Positions 25,359-33,137 of a DNA stretch of 64,000 nucleotides are shown one piece after another (position 1 is the stretch's first letter; every line of letters starts with the position of its first letter). The DNA is from Streptomyces sp. RFCAC02. Its GTDB lineage: Bacteria; Actinomycetota; Actinomycetes; Streptomycetales; Streptomycetaceae. Made by a program: the position numbers and the translations under genes. The DNA is taken from assembly GCF_004193175.1 (NCBI RefSeq), contig NZ_SAUH01000001.1:1467501-1531500 (forward strand), read 5' to 3'. The notes under the pieces are model-generated. The model was not told where the DNA came from and ran no database searches. It saw only the letters and a list, made by a program, of their open reading frames with translations.

Positions 25359-27118
25359 TCGGGGAGCACCCAGATCGGGTTGGAGTAGAACCACAGGTCC
25401 AGCCACGGGTCCGCGTCGCCGAGGACGTCGAGGGCCGGGCCCGCCGGGTCGACGGAGGCGCCGTACAGGCCGGTCTGCGAGCGGTTCCCGTCGGTGCCGC
25501 GCAGGCGGACGTACCCGGCGCGCTCGACGCGGCCGAGCCGGTAGGTGAAGGTGACGGTGCCCTCCGTCTCGTCCACGTCGAAGGACTTCACGACCTTCGT
25601 GTCGGGCGCCCGGAACGTGTCGAGGTCGCTCGGGCGGCCCGTGACGAGGCCGCGGATCACGTCCACGCGGGCCAGCTCGGGGACGAAGAGCGCGGCGTTC
25701 GGGCCGCCGGCGAGGGCGATCTCGATGCGCAGCTCGACCTGGGTGCCGCGGCGGACGTTCAGGGTGCCGCCGAGGGTGGCGGACTTGTTGCCGCCGCGCA
25801 GCTCGGCCTTGAGACCGGAGATCAGGCCGCCGTGGTCGACCCAGACGCGGCCCTCGCGGATGCCCTGCATGACGGCCGCGTACGAGAAGCCGTACGCGCC
25901 GACGTGGGTGCGGCTGTACTGGCCGGGCCAGAAGTCGCTGGCGGTGAGGTTCAGGCCGCTGCCGCGGTAGACGGGGTCGCCGTGCTGCCCGTTCTCGTCG
26001 TAGTCGGAGCCGTCGGGGCGGGTGGAGGTGTCGGCGTAGACGACGTGGGAGTCGGAGTTGGCGGTGATCCACCAGGGCTTGCCCTCGGACAGCAGGCTGT
26101 CCCACAGGCCGCCGACGGTGGCGGTCATCCAGTCGAAGCCGCCCCAGGTGCGGTAGCTCTCGGCGGGGTAGCCGGCGAAGGAGTCGGCGCCCGGGCTGCC
26201 GCCGTAGGAGCCGCGGGCCTCGCCGGGGCCGTGCGGGGCGGGGATGCCGCCGGCCTGGTGGCCGGGGGCGCCCTCGAAGCCGACCGCGATGTCGGGCTGG
26301 GCGTCGCGCCAGCCGCGGATCTCGTGCGGGGAGTCCACGCCCTTGCGGGAGGGGTGGTTGGCGAGCATCAGGGCGTCCTTGACCTTGCGGCGCTGGACCT
26401 GCTCGGCGAGGAAGTCGAGCCCGGAGATGGCGAGGGCCTCGTTGGCCGAGGTGCTGCCGGTGGCGTTCTTGACGCTGCCGTCGTAGTCCGTCTCGAACTG
26501 CTTGAGGACGGACACCTCGTTGTCGCCGGGGTGGACGAAGACGGTGCCGTGCTCGGCGGCCGGGATGTTCCACTCCAGGCCCTGGAAGACGAGGGTGTCC
26601 TCGTACTGCTCGCGGGCGCGCTTGATGTCGGGGTTGACGCGCTCGACGCCGATGCGGGAGTGGGTGACGCTGCCGTGGTCGGTGATGACCATCCAGTCGA
26701 GGCCGAAGCGGGCGGCGTTGCCGACCTGGTCGACGACGCGGTACTGGCCGTCGGGGCTGTACTGGGTGTGGATGTGGTGGTCGCCGGCGAGCCAGAGGAG
26801 ACGGTTGCTGCCGTTCCCGTTGCTCCGGCCGTTGCCGTTGCCGTTGCCGCCGCGCTGGGCGGCGGCCGCCGATCCCGTGCCCACGAGGACGCTCGCCCCG
26901 GCGACGCCCGCGCCGAGCAGGCCCGCGCGGCGCAGCATGGAGCGGCGGGAGAGCTGGTCGGGGGTCAGCTCGCTGTCCGGGACCGCCGTGTCGAACGCGG
27001 CGGGCAGCGGACCGGCGTCCTCGCCGTGGCCGTGCGTGTGGCCGTGCTCGTGGTCATGGTCGTGACCGTGACTGTGACCGTGACTGTGGCCGTGGTGATG
27101 GTGGTGTCCGTGCCCCAT
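25355..27118 (-). CDS. Tat-exported PHP-domain metallohydrolase with His-rich N terminus
   Basis: A 587-residue protein. Residues 1-31 contain 17 histidines, alternating with Gly/Asp/Ser. A twin-arginine signal (SRRSMLRRAGLLG) follows at residues 57-69, then AAAAQ. The mature part opens with a PHP domain: AGDHHIHTQYS and ITDHGS supply metal ligands, with further HP and DSH motifs later. PHP enzymes hydrolyse phosphoesters using two or three metal ions. ATG 27118 has GGGAG 6 bp upstream; earlier in-frame starts lack one. A His tract ahead of the Tat motif is unusual and may load metal before export. The next gene overlaps by 4 bp. Confidence 0.85.
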   Translation of the reverse strand: MGHGHHHHHGHSHGHSHGHDHDHEHGHTHGHGEDAGPLPAAFDTAVPDSELTPDQLSRRSMLRRAGLLGAGVAGASVLVGTGSAAAAQRGGNGNGNGRSNGNGSNRLLWLAGDHHIHTQYSPDGQYRVVDQVGNAARFGLDWMVITDHGSVTHSRIGVERVNPDIKRAREQYEDTLVFQGLEWNIPAAEHGTVFVHPGDNEVSVLKQFETDYDGSVKNATGSTSANEALAISGLDFLAEQVQRRKVKDALMLANHPSRKGVDSPHEIRGWRDAQPDIAVGFEGAPGHQAGGIPAPHGPGEARGSYGGSPGADSFAGYPAESYRTWGGFDWMTATVGGLWDSLLSEGKPWWITANSDSHVVYADTSTRPDGSDYDENGQHGDPVYRGSGLNLTASDFWPGQYSRTHVGAYGFSYAAVMQGIREGRVWVDHGGLISGLKAELRGGNKSATLGGTLNVRRGTQVELRIEIALAGGPNAALFVPELARVDVIRGLVTGRPSDLDTFRAPDTKVVKSFDVDETEGTVTFTYRLGRVERAGYVRLRGTDGNRSQTGLYGASVDPAGPALDVLGDADPWLDLWFYSNPIWVLPE

Positions 27119-27172
27119 GGCGCGCTCCCAGGTCGTGGATGCCTGTATCTCTGCCGCAGGCACTCTGGGCGC

Positions 27173-27194
27173 CCCATGTGAACTCCGGGTGTGC
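27173..27194 (-). promoter_or_regulatory. PHO-box-like direct repeat
   Basis: On the minus strand, two adjacent 11-mers (GCACACCCGGA and GTTCACATGGG) resemble the Streptomyces PhoP direct-repeat unit GTTCACCCGGC, matching at 7 or more positions each. They lie 55 bp upstream of the PHP gene. Regulation by phosphate is plausible for a secreted phosphoesterase but unproven. Confidence 0.35.
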
Positions 27195-27311
27195 GCCGAG
27201 GGACGCGGAACATCCCATTGCCTGACCGGATGCCGTCGCCGGTGGCCGGAACTGATCGCTGCGCGGGGTCCACCGGCCACTGCGGGCCCGGGGACGACCT
27301 GACGCGCGCAC

Positions 27312-27362
27312 GCCGCGGTGTGTCACCGACCGCCCGCGGGGGCGCCGGTGACACACCGCGGC
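27312..27362 (-). terminator. 17-bp hairpin after the arabinofuranosidase gene
   Basis: A 17-bp perfect inverted repeat (27312-27328 with 27346-27362) around a 17-nt GC-rich loop, 8 bp beyond the stop codon at 27370. It separates the arabinofuranosidase gene from the PHP gene. Confidence 0.8.
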
Positions 27363-27369
27363 ACGGCGG

Positions 27370-28902
27370 TCAGGCGAGGCGTATGACGTTCCAGGAGAGG
27401 GGTTCGAGGGTGGCCTTCAGGGTCTCCCCGCCGTCGCCGAGGACCGTGCCGGTCACCTGGCGCGGGACGACGCGGTCGGGCTCCGCCGCGGTGTTGCGCG
27501 CGTCTGGGTCGGCGTCGGCCAGCACGCTGTGCTCGACGACCTCGCCGAGCCCGAGGCCGCGCAGCGCGATCTCCAGCGGCAGGGCCTCGTCCTGGCTGCG
27601 GTTGACCGCGAACACGGTGACGGCGCCGGTGGCCTCGTCCCGGACGGCGGTGGCGTGCAGCAGGTCCACCTCGCCGAACCTGCGCGTGGTGTGCCGGGGG
27701 CTGTCGACGCGCACGTCGAGGACGGTGCCCCGGCCGTGGCGCGACGTCTGCGCGAACGGGTGGAAGATCGTCTGCCGCCACGCCCTGCCGCCCGGCTCGG
27801 TCGCGATGGGCGCGATGACGTTCACCAACTGGGCCTGGCAGGCGACCTTCACGCGGTCGGCGTGCCGCAGCAGCGCGATCAGGAGCGAGCCGACGACGAC
27901 GGCGTCGGTGACGCTGTAGTTGTCCTCCAGCAGGCGGGGGGCCTCCGCCCAGTCCTCGCCGCGCCCCTCGCCGGAGAGGGACGGGATCGCGCCGTCCTGG
28001 TACCAGACGTTCCACTCGTCGAACGAGAGGTTGATCCGCTTGTCGGACTTCAGGCGGGCGCCGATGTGGTCGCAGGTGGCGACGACGTTCTCGATGAACG
28101 ACTCGGTGTCCACCGCCGAGGCGAGGAACGAGTCGCGGTCGCCGTCCTGCTCCTGGTAGTAGGCGTGCAGCGAGATGTGGTCCACGAGGTCGTAGGAGTG
28201 CCCGAGGACGGTCGCCTCCCACGCGGCGAACGTCTCCATGGCCTGCGACGAGCTGCCGCAGACGACCAGTTCGACACCGGGGTCGATCTGCCGCATCGCC
28301 CGCGCCGTCTCGGCGGCGATCCTGCCGTACTCGTCGGCGGTCTTGTGGCCCGTCTGCCAGGGGCCGTCCATCTCGTTGCCCAGGCACCACAGGCGGATGC
28401 CGTACGGCTCGGCGTCGCCGTGGGCGGCGCGGCGGTCGGACAGCTCGGTGCCGCCGGGGTGGTTGGCGTACTCCTGGAGCTCGATCGCCTCGGCGACACC
28501 GCGCGTGCCGAGGTTGATCGCCATCATGGGCTCGGCGCCCGCCTTGCGCACGAAGTCCATGAACTCGCCGAGGCCGAACCGGTTGGTCTCGGTGGAACGC
28601 CAGGCCAGGTCGAGGCGGCGCGGCCGTTCCTCGGCCGGCCCGACGCCGTCCTCCCACTTGTAGCCGGACACGAAGTTGCCGCCGGGGTAGCGGACGACGG
28701 TGACGCCCAGCTCGCGCACCAGGTCGAGCACGTCGGTGCGCAGGCCGGCCTCGTCGGCCGTGGGGTGGCCCGGCTCGTGGACGCCGGTGTACACGCAGCG
28801 CCCCAGGTGCTCGACGAACGAGCCGAAGATGCGCGGGTCGACGGGCGAGACGGTGAAGGCGGGGTCGAGGGTGAATCGGGCGGTGTGCGGTGCGTGGGTC
28901 AT
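27370..28902 (-). CDS. Alpha-L-arabinofuranosidase, GH51
   Basis: A 510-residue retaining glycosidase that removes arabinofuranosyl units from arabino-oligosaccharides. GH51 landmarks are DPRIFGSFVEHLGRCVYTG near residue 21, the acid/base Glu in CLGNEMDGPW near 176, and the nucleophile Glu in SFDEWNVWY near 290. No signal peptide is present, so it is cytoplasmic and acts on imported oligosaccharides. It lies downstream of an ABC importer but has its own promoter (28973-29001) carrying the shared TATCGAACAG element. ATG 28902 follows a GGGA ribosome site; the longer frame to 29001 would include the promoter. Confidence 0.93.
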   Translation of the reverse strand: MTHAPHTARFTLDPAFTVSPVDPRIFGSFVEHLGRCVYTGVHEPGHPTADEAGLRTDVLDLVRELGVTVVRYPGGNFVSGYKWEDGVGPAEERPRRLDLAWRSTETNRFGLGEFMDFVRKAGAEPMMAINLGTRGVAEAIELQEYANHPGGTELSDRRAAHGDAEPYGIRLWCLGNEMDGPWQTGHKTADEYGRIAAETARAMRQIDPGVELVVCGSSSQAMETFAAWEATVLGHSYDLVDHISLHAYYQEQDGDRDSFLASAVDTESFIENVVATCDHIGARLKSDKRINLSFDEWNVWYQDGAIPSLSGEGRGEDWAEAPRLLEDNYSVTDAVVVGSLLIALLRHADRVKVACQAQLVNVIAPIATEPGGRAWRQTIFHPFAQTSRHGRGTVLDVRVDSPRHTTRRFGEVDLLHATAVRDEATGAVTVFAVNRSQDEALPLEIALRGLGLGEVVEHSVLADADPDARNTAAEPDRVVPRQVTGTVLGDGGETLKATLEPLSWNVIRLA

Positions 28903-28935
28903 GCGGGTCCCAGGTGCTCGTGCGGGCGCCCGGTG

Positions 28936-29001
28936 GTTCGACAGGTCGAACACCGATCGCGGTATCGAACAGAACTTAGGTCGGTAACGAACCGCCGTCA
29001 A
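28936..29001 (-). promoter_or_regulatory. Arabinofuranosidase promoter and operator
   Basis: Minus-strand TTGACG (28996-29001), 17-bp spacer, TAAGTT (28973-28978). The spacer contains GTTCGTTAC (28984-28992). Next to the -10 is TATCGAACAG (read on +, 28963-28972), and further down the perfect palindrome GTTCGAC-AG-GTCGAAC (28936-28951). Confidence 0.6.
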
Positions 29002-29022
29002 CGGATGGTTCCCGGCCGCCGG

Positions 29023-29913
29023 TCACTGACCCGCCATGCCCGTGTGGGCGACACCGCGCACGATCTGCCGCTGGAAGAACGCGAACACGACCAGCAGCGG
29101 CAGCCCGCCGATCACGACCGACGCCATGACCTGCGCGTACCGCACGCCGTACGAGGACTGCACGTTGACCAGCCCGACCGGCAGCGTCATCCCGTTCGGG
29201 TCGGTGGTGACGAGGAACGGCCACAGGAAGTTGTTCCACGTCTGGATGAACGTGAAGATCGCCACCGCCGCGAGCACCGGCCGGGACAGCGGCATGACGA
29301 TCCGCCAGAACACGCGCCACCGGCCGGCGCCGTCCACGTACGCCGCCTCCTCCAGTTCGCGCGGCACGCCGTCGAAGAACTTCACGAGGATGAACACCAT
29401 CGCGGGCGTGGCCACCTGCGGCAGGATCACGCCCCAGTACGTGTCGACCAGGTCGAGCGCCACCATCTCCGCGAAGAGGGGCGCGATCAGCACCTGCGGC
29501 GGCACCATGATCCCGGCCAGCACCAGCCCGTACAGGACCTTGCGGCCCCGGAACGCGCAGCGTGTGAAGCCGTACGCCGCCATCGCCGTGCACAGCACCG
29601 TCAGGACCGTCGTCATCGACGCGATGTACGCCGTGTTGAACAGCCAGCGCGGCAGGTCCCCCGACTCCCACACCTGGCGGTAGGCGTCGAAGGTGATGCG
29701 CGAACCGATCCAGTGCAGCCCGGTGTCGGTCGTCTCGTCGTCCGGCTTGAGCGATGTGGCGACCGCCCAGGCCAGCGGCAGCAGCCACAGGACGGCCAGC
29801 AGCGCGGCGCACACGAGGAGCGCCACACGCCCCCTGGTCCAGCGGGGGCGGCGCCCGCCGGCGCCGTCGTCGCGCGCGGGGGCCGCGGTGCCTGCGGTGG
29901 TGAGGGTGCTCAT
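29023..29913 (-). CDS. Carbohydrate ABC transporter permease, MalG type
   Basis: A 296-residue inner-membrane permease with six predicted helices. The cytoplasmic EAA loop (EEAAYVDGAGRWRVFWRIVMP) near residue 195 contacts the ATPase. It pairs with the MalF-type permease and the solute-binding protein just upstream. As in many actinomycetes, no ATPase is encoded here; a shared MsiK-type ATPase elsewhere probably powers it. Substrate is inferred to be arabino-oligosaccharides from the neighbouring GH51 gene. Confidence 0.9.
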   Translation of the reverse strand: MSTLTTAGTAAPARDDGAGGRRPRWTRGRVALLVCAALLAVLWLLPLAWAVATSLKPDDETTDTGLHWIGSRITFDAYRQVWESGDLPRWLFNTAYIASMTTVLTVLCTAMAAYGFTRCAFRGRKVLYGLVLAGIMVPPQVLIAPLFAEMVALDLVDTYWGVILPQVATPAMVFILVKFFDGVPRELEEAAYVDGAGRWRVFWRIVMPLSRPVLAAVAIFTFIQTWNNFLWPFLVTTDPNGMTLPVGLVNVQSSYGVRYAQVMASVVIGGLPLLVVFAFFQRQIVRGVAHTGMAGQ

Positions 29914-29971
29914 GAGGCGGTGCCTCCTCGGTCGCTGCGGTGCCCGCCGGTGCGCTGTCGCCCGGTCGCTG

Positions 29972-30895
29972 TCATGCGCCGTTCTCCTCGCGTGCGCGGC
30001 GGCTGAACCGCAGCTGGACCAGGGACACGACGACGATCAGGGCGAAGAAGATGTACGAGACCGCCGACGCGTAGCCGATGCGGTAGCTCGTGAACCCGGC
30101 CTGGTAGACGTACTGGAGGATCGGTCTCGTGGACTCGTCCGGGCCGCCGCCGGTGAGGATGTACACCTGGTCGAAGATCTTGAGCGACGCCAGGAGCTGC
30201 AGCACCACGACGACGCCCGTGGTGCGGCGCAGCATGGGGAGCGTGATGTGGCGCAGCCGGTGCCAGGCACCGGCGCCGTCGAGCGACGCCGCCTCGTACA
30301 GGTGCTGTGGGATGGCCTGGAGCGCGGCCAGGTAGAGCAGGAAGTTGAAGCCGACCGTCCACCACACCGTGGTGAGGACGATGGACAGCATGGCGTACCG
30401 CGTGTCGGTGAGCCAGCCGATGCCCGGGTGCAGGCCGAACCGGGCGAGGAGCTGGTCGGCGAAGCCGAAGTCGGAGGGGTAGATGACCCACAGCCACAGC
30501 AGGCACACGACGCCGGACGGCAGCAGGAACGGCGCGAACCAGCTCATCCGCCACAGCCAGTCCACGAACCGCAGGTGGTGCGCGAGGAGCGCGAGGACGA
30601 GGCCCATGACGACCAGCGGCACGGTGGACAGCGCCGTGAACCAGACTGTGTTCCACAGGGAGGACCACACGTCGGGGTCGGTCAGGGCCTCAGCGTAGTT
30701 GTCGAGTCCGATGAACTCGGAGCGGGTGCCCGCCACGTCCTCGTTGCTGAGGCTCATGCGGACGCCGAGCAGCAGCGGCCACACGAGGAAGAGGGCGTAC
30801 AGGACGAGGAACGGCAGGGTGAACACGAGGCCGTGCTCGGTCCAGTGCCGCCGTATCGTCCGGGCGGGCGCGGGAGGGGGCGTGGTGGCGGTCAT
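29972..30895 (-). CDS. Carbohydrate ABC transporter permease, MalF type
   Basis: A 307-residue permease with six helices and the EAA motif YEAASLDGAGAWHRLRHITLP near residue 200. Its ATG (30893-30895) overlaps the TGA of the substrate-binding gene by 4 bp, showing tight coupling. It is followed 58 bp later by the second permease gene. Together they form the channel of an oligosaccharide importer. Confidence 0.9.
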   Translation of the reverse strand: MTATTPPPAPARTIRRHWTEHGLVFTLPFLVLYALFLVWPLLLGVRMSLSNEDVAGTRSEFIGLDNYAEALTDPDVWSSLWNTVWFTALSTVPLVVMGLVLALLAHHLRFVDWLWRMSWFAPFLLPSGVVCLLWLWVIYPSDFGFADQLLARFGLHPGIGWLTDTRYAMLSIVLTTVWWTVGFNFLLYLAALQAIPQHLYEAASLDGAGAWHRLRHITLPMLRRTTGVVVVLQLLASLKIFDQVYILTGGGPDESTRPILQYVYQAGFTSYRIGYASAVSYIFFALIVVVSLVQLRFSRRAREENGA

Positions 30896-32238
30896 ACGGT
30901 CTCCCCGAAGGGGTTCGGCGTGTCGAGGAGGTCGCGCAGGCGGTCCTTCATCTCGTCCAGGGCGCCCTCGGGGGTGCGGGAGCCGGTGAGGACGCCGGAG
31001 AGGACGGCGCCCAGTTCGATCCACAGGGCGGACGCGGAGCCGGCGAACCAGGCGGGCGCGTCCAGGGCGACGGTGTCGATGGCCTCGCGGTACTCGGACT
31101 GGGGCCGCAGGTCGAGGTACGCCGGCTCGTCCAGGGTCGGCAGGTACGCCGGTATGTGGCCGCCCTCCGCCCAGCTCACGGAGTTCTTCAGCATCCAGGC
31201 GACGAACGCGTGGGCCGCCTCGTTCCCCGCGCCGCCCCGGTCGTCCTGGTGCGGCAGGACGAAGCAGTGGCAGTCGGCCTGCGCCGCGGGCCGGTCGAAG
31301 ACGGTGGGGACGGTGGCCATGGAGAACGGCAGGCCGCCATTGGTGAAGGTGGAGACCTCCCAGTCGCCGTTCAGGAAGAAGGCGGTCTCGCCGGCGGCGA
31401 AGATGCCGACCGAGCCGTTGTAGTCGACGCGTTCGTGGGCGAGGCCCTCCTCGGTGAGGGTGCGCATCAGCTCCATCGCCCGCAGGGCCTTCGCGTCGTC
31501 GAGCGCCGACTCCGTGCCGTCCTCGCTGAGCAGCGCGCCGCCGGTCTGGGCGTAGAAGGTGGAGAAGATCCGCCAGGGGCCGATGGTGTCGGGGCCGAGG
31601 GTCTCGATGACGAGTCCCGGACCGCCGGTGACCTCGCCCGCCGCGCGCAGGGCGGCAAGGAAGGCGTCGGTGCCCCTGATCTCCTTCAGCCGGCCGTCGT
31701 CGTCGAGCAGCCCGGCCTCGCGGCAGATGTCGGTCTGGTAGTAGGTGACGACGGGGTGGGTGTCGAGCGGTACGGCGTACTGCTCGCCGCCGAAAGTGCC
31801 GCGCCGCCACATGTCGGCGGGGAAGTCGGCCTCGGTCACGCCGTGTTCCGCGAGCAGGTCCAGGTCGAACGGGTCGAGGAGCCGGCCGGGGGCGAAGCCG
31901 GGGACGCGGGCCAGGTGCATGGCCGCGACCTCGGGCGCCCGGCCGCCGGCGCCCGCCATGGCGAGCTTCGTGTAGTACGGGGCGCCCCAGGCGAGGGAGG
32001 CGCGCTGGAGGTCGTACCCGGTGTGGCCCGCCTGGAACGCGTCGAGCATCGCCGCCATGTTGACGCCGTCGCCGCCGCCGAAGAGGTGCCAGTACCGCAG
32101 CCGCGTCCGGCCGGCGGCGGTACCGGTCGGTGCCGCGCAGCCGGCGGCGGCGAGGGCGCCCAGGCCGCCGAGACCGGCCAGCGAGCCCAGCACGCGCCGC
32201 CTGCTGGGGCCGGGAGGGGGCAGGGAGGAAAAAGACAT
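30892..32238 (-). CDS. Extracellular sugar-binding lipoprotein (ABC importer)
   Basis: A 448-residue family-1 solute-binding protein. The signal has a twin-arginine motif (SRRRVLGSL) and a lipobox (AAGC near residue 34), so it is a Tat-exported lipoprotein. The body shows typical SBP blocks: RLRYWHLFGG, FAAGETAFFLNGDWEVS and GEAA-type hinge regions. It heads a three-gene importer operon next to a GH51 arabinofuranosidase, so arabino-oligosaccharides are the likely ligand. Confidence 0.88.
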   Translation of the reverse strand: MSFSSLPPPGPSRRRVLGSLAGLGGLGALAAAGCAAPTGTAAGRTRLRYWHLFGGGDGVNMAAMLDAFQAGHTGYDLQRASLAWGAPYYTKLAMAGAGGRAPEVAAMHLARVPGFAPGRLLDPFDLDLLAEHGVTEADFPADMWRRGTFGGEQYAVPLDTHPVVTYYQTDICREAGLLDDDGRLKEIRGTDAFLAALRAAGEVTGGPGLVIETLGPDTIGPWRIFSTFYAQTGGALLSEDGTESALDDAKALRAMELMRTLTEEGLAHERVDYNGSVGIFAAGETAFFLNGDWEVSTFTNGGLPFSMATVPTVFDRPAAQADCHCFVLPHQDDRGGAGNEAAHAFVAWMLKNSVSWAEGGHIPAYLPTLDEPAYLDLRPQSEYREAIDTVALDAPAWFAGSASALWIELGAVLSGVLTGSRTPEGALDEMKDRLRDLLDTPNPFGETV

Positions 32239-32273
32239 GCGCCACCCGTTCTCGTACGCTCGGCCGTCCGGAA

Positions 32274-32332
32274 TCTCGAACAGGGATCGGATGTACGAAC
32301 GAGACCGTAGGTGTGACGCAGGCCACCGTCAA
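32274..32332 (-). promoter_or_regulatory. Importer promoter with shared TCGAACAG element
   Basis: Minus-strand TTGACG (32327-32332), 17-bp spacer, TACGGT (32304-32309). Downstream elements read on + are TACGAAC (32294-32300) and TCTCGAACAG (32274-32283), a one-base variant of the 10-mer in the arabinofuranosidase and enolase promoters. Confidence 0.6.
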
Positions 32333-32382
32333 TGGGCGTGCAGCGACGGAAAAATCCGGCCGGGGCGGACCGGGGGCCGGAC

Positions 32383-33054
32383 TCAGCGCCCGTCCGCGTC
32401 CCGCCGCTTCCCGGCCTTCGCGTACTGGCGGCACCGGCCGGTGAACACGGTGCCGAGCTCGGCGCCGATGACGGCCGCGGCCAGCTCGTCCACCGGGACA
32501 CCGTCCACCCCACCGGGATCCCGGTGGAGCTGCGCCGCGAGCCCCTCCGTCACGGCGGCGAGCCGGACGGCGACGGGCCATGGGTCGAGGTCTTCGGCGA
32601 CCTCGCCGCACTCCTTGCCGTTGTGGACGGCGCGGGCGATGTCCGCCCGCAGCCGCCGCCCCGCCTCGGCGTCGACTTCGGCCAGCGCGGGGGCGTCGAG
32701 TGCGCGGCCGGCGAAGGCCCGCGTGACACGGAACTCGGTGCGGCGCTCGTCGTCCAGCGGAAGGTACTCGGCCATGGCGCCGGCCAGCACGCGGGAGATG
32801 GGGCTCCGGTGTTCGACGCCTGCGGTGATCCGCTCCTCGACGCGTCCCCTGATACGCGCGCTGATCTCGTGGAACGCGTGCAGCAGCATCTCGTCCTTGC
32901 TGCGGAAGTAGTGCTGGACCAGCCCGACGGACACGCCGGCCGCCGCGGCCGTACGGGCGACCGTGACGGCGTCGAGCCCCTGACCGGCGATCAGATCCCG
33001 TACGGCACGGGCGATCTGGCGGCGGCGCTCCTCGTGGTCGGCGACTCTCGGCAC
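32383..33054 (-). CDS. TetR-family regulator (BetI-type C-terminal domain)
   Basis: A 223-residue regulator with a TetR helix-turn-helix (residues about 10-55; VTVARTAAAAGVSVGLVQHYFRSK) and a C-terminal domain of the BetI-like subgroup. It is divergent from the serine hydrolase gene at 33138, and the 83-bp gap contains two copies of the operator-like CCRTA-N6-TACGG. It most likely represses the hydrolase and itself. Confidence 0.85.
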   Translation of the reverse strand: MPRVADHEERRRQIARAVRDLIAGQGLDAVTVARTAAAAGVSVGLVQHYFRSKDEMLLHAFHEISARIRGRVEERITAGVEHRSPISRVLAGAMAEYLPLDDERRTEFRVTRAFAGRALDAPALAEVDAEAGRRLRADIARAVHNGKECGEVAEDLDPWPVAVRLAAVTEGLAAQLHRDPGGVDGVPVDELAAAVIGAELGTVFTGRCRQYAKAGKRRDADGR

Positions 33055-33059
33055 TTGAT

Positions 33060-33100
33060 AACCGTATCACCGTACGGTAAAACCATACGGCCATACGGTT
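33060..33100. promoter_or_regulatory. Tandem TetR operators CCRTA-N6-TACGG
   Basis: Two copies, at 33062-33077 and 33083-33098, exactly 21 bp apart (two helical turns), so dimers would bind on the same DNA face. Overlapping symmetry is also visible (ACCGTACGGT at 33069-33078; AACCGTAT/ATACGGTT at 33060 and 33093). Confidence 0.65.
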
Positions 33101-33137
33101 ATTGCTGCTCGCCACGCTCCCGAGAGGTCACCGCGCC

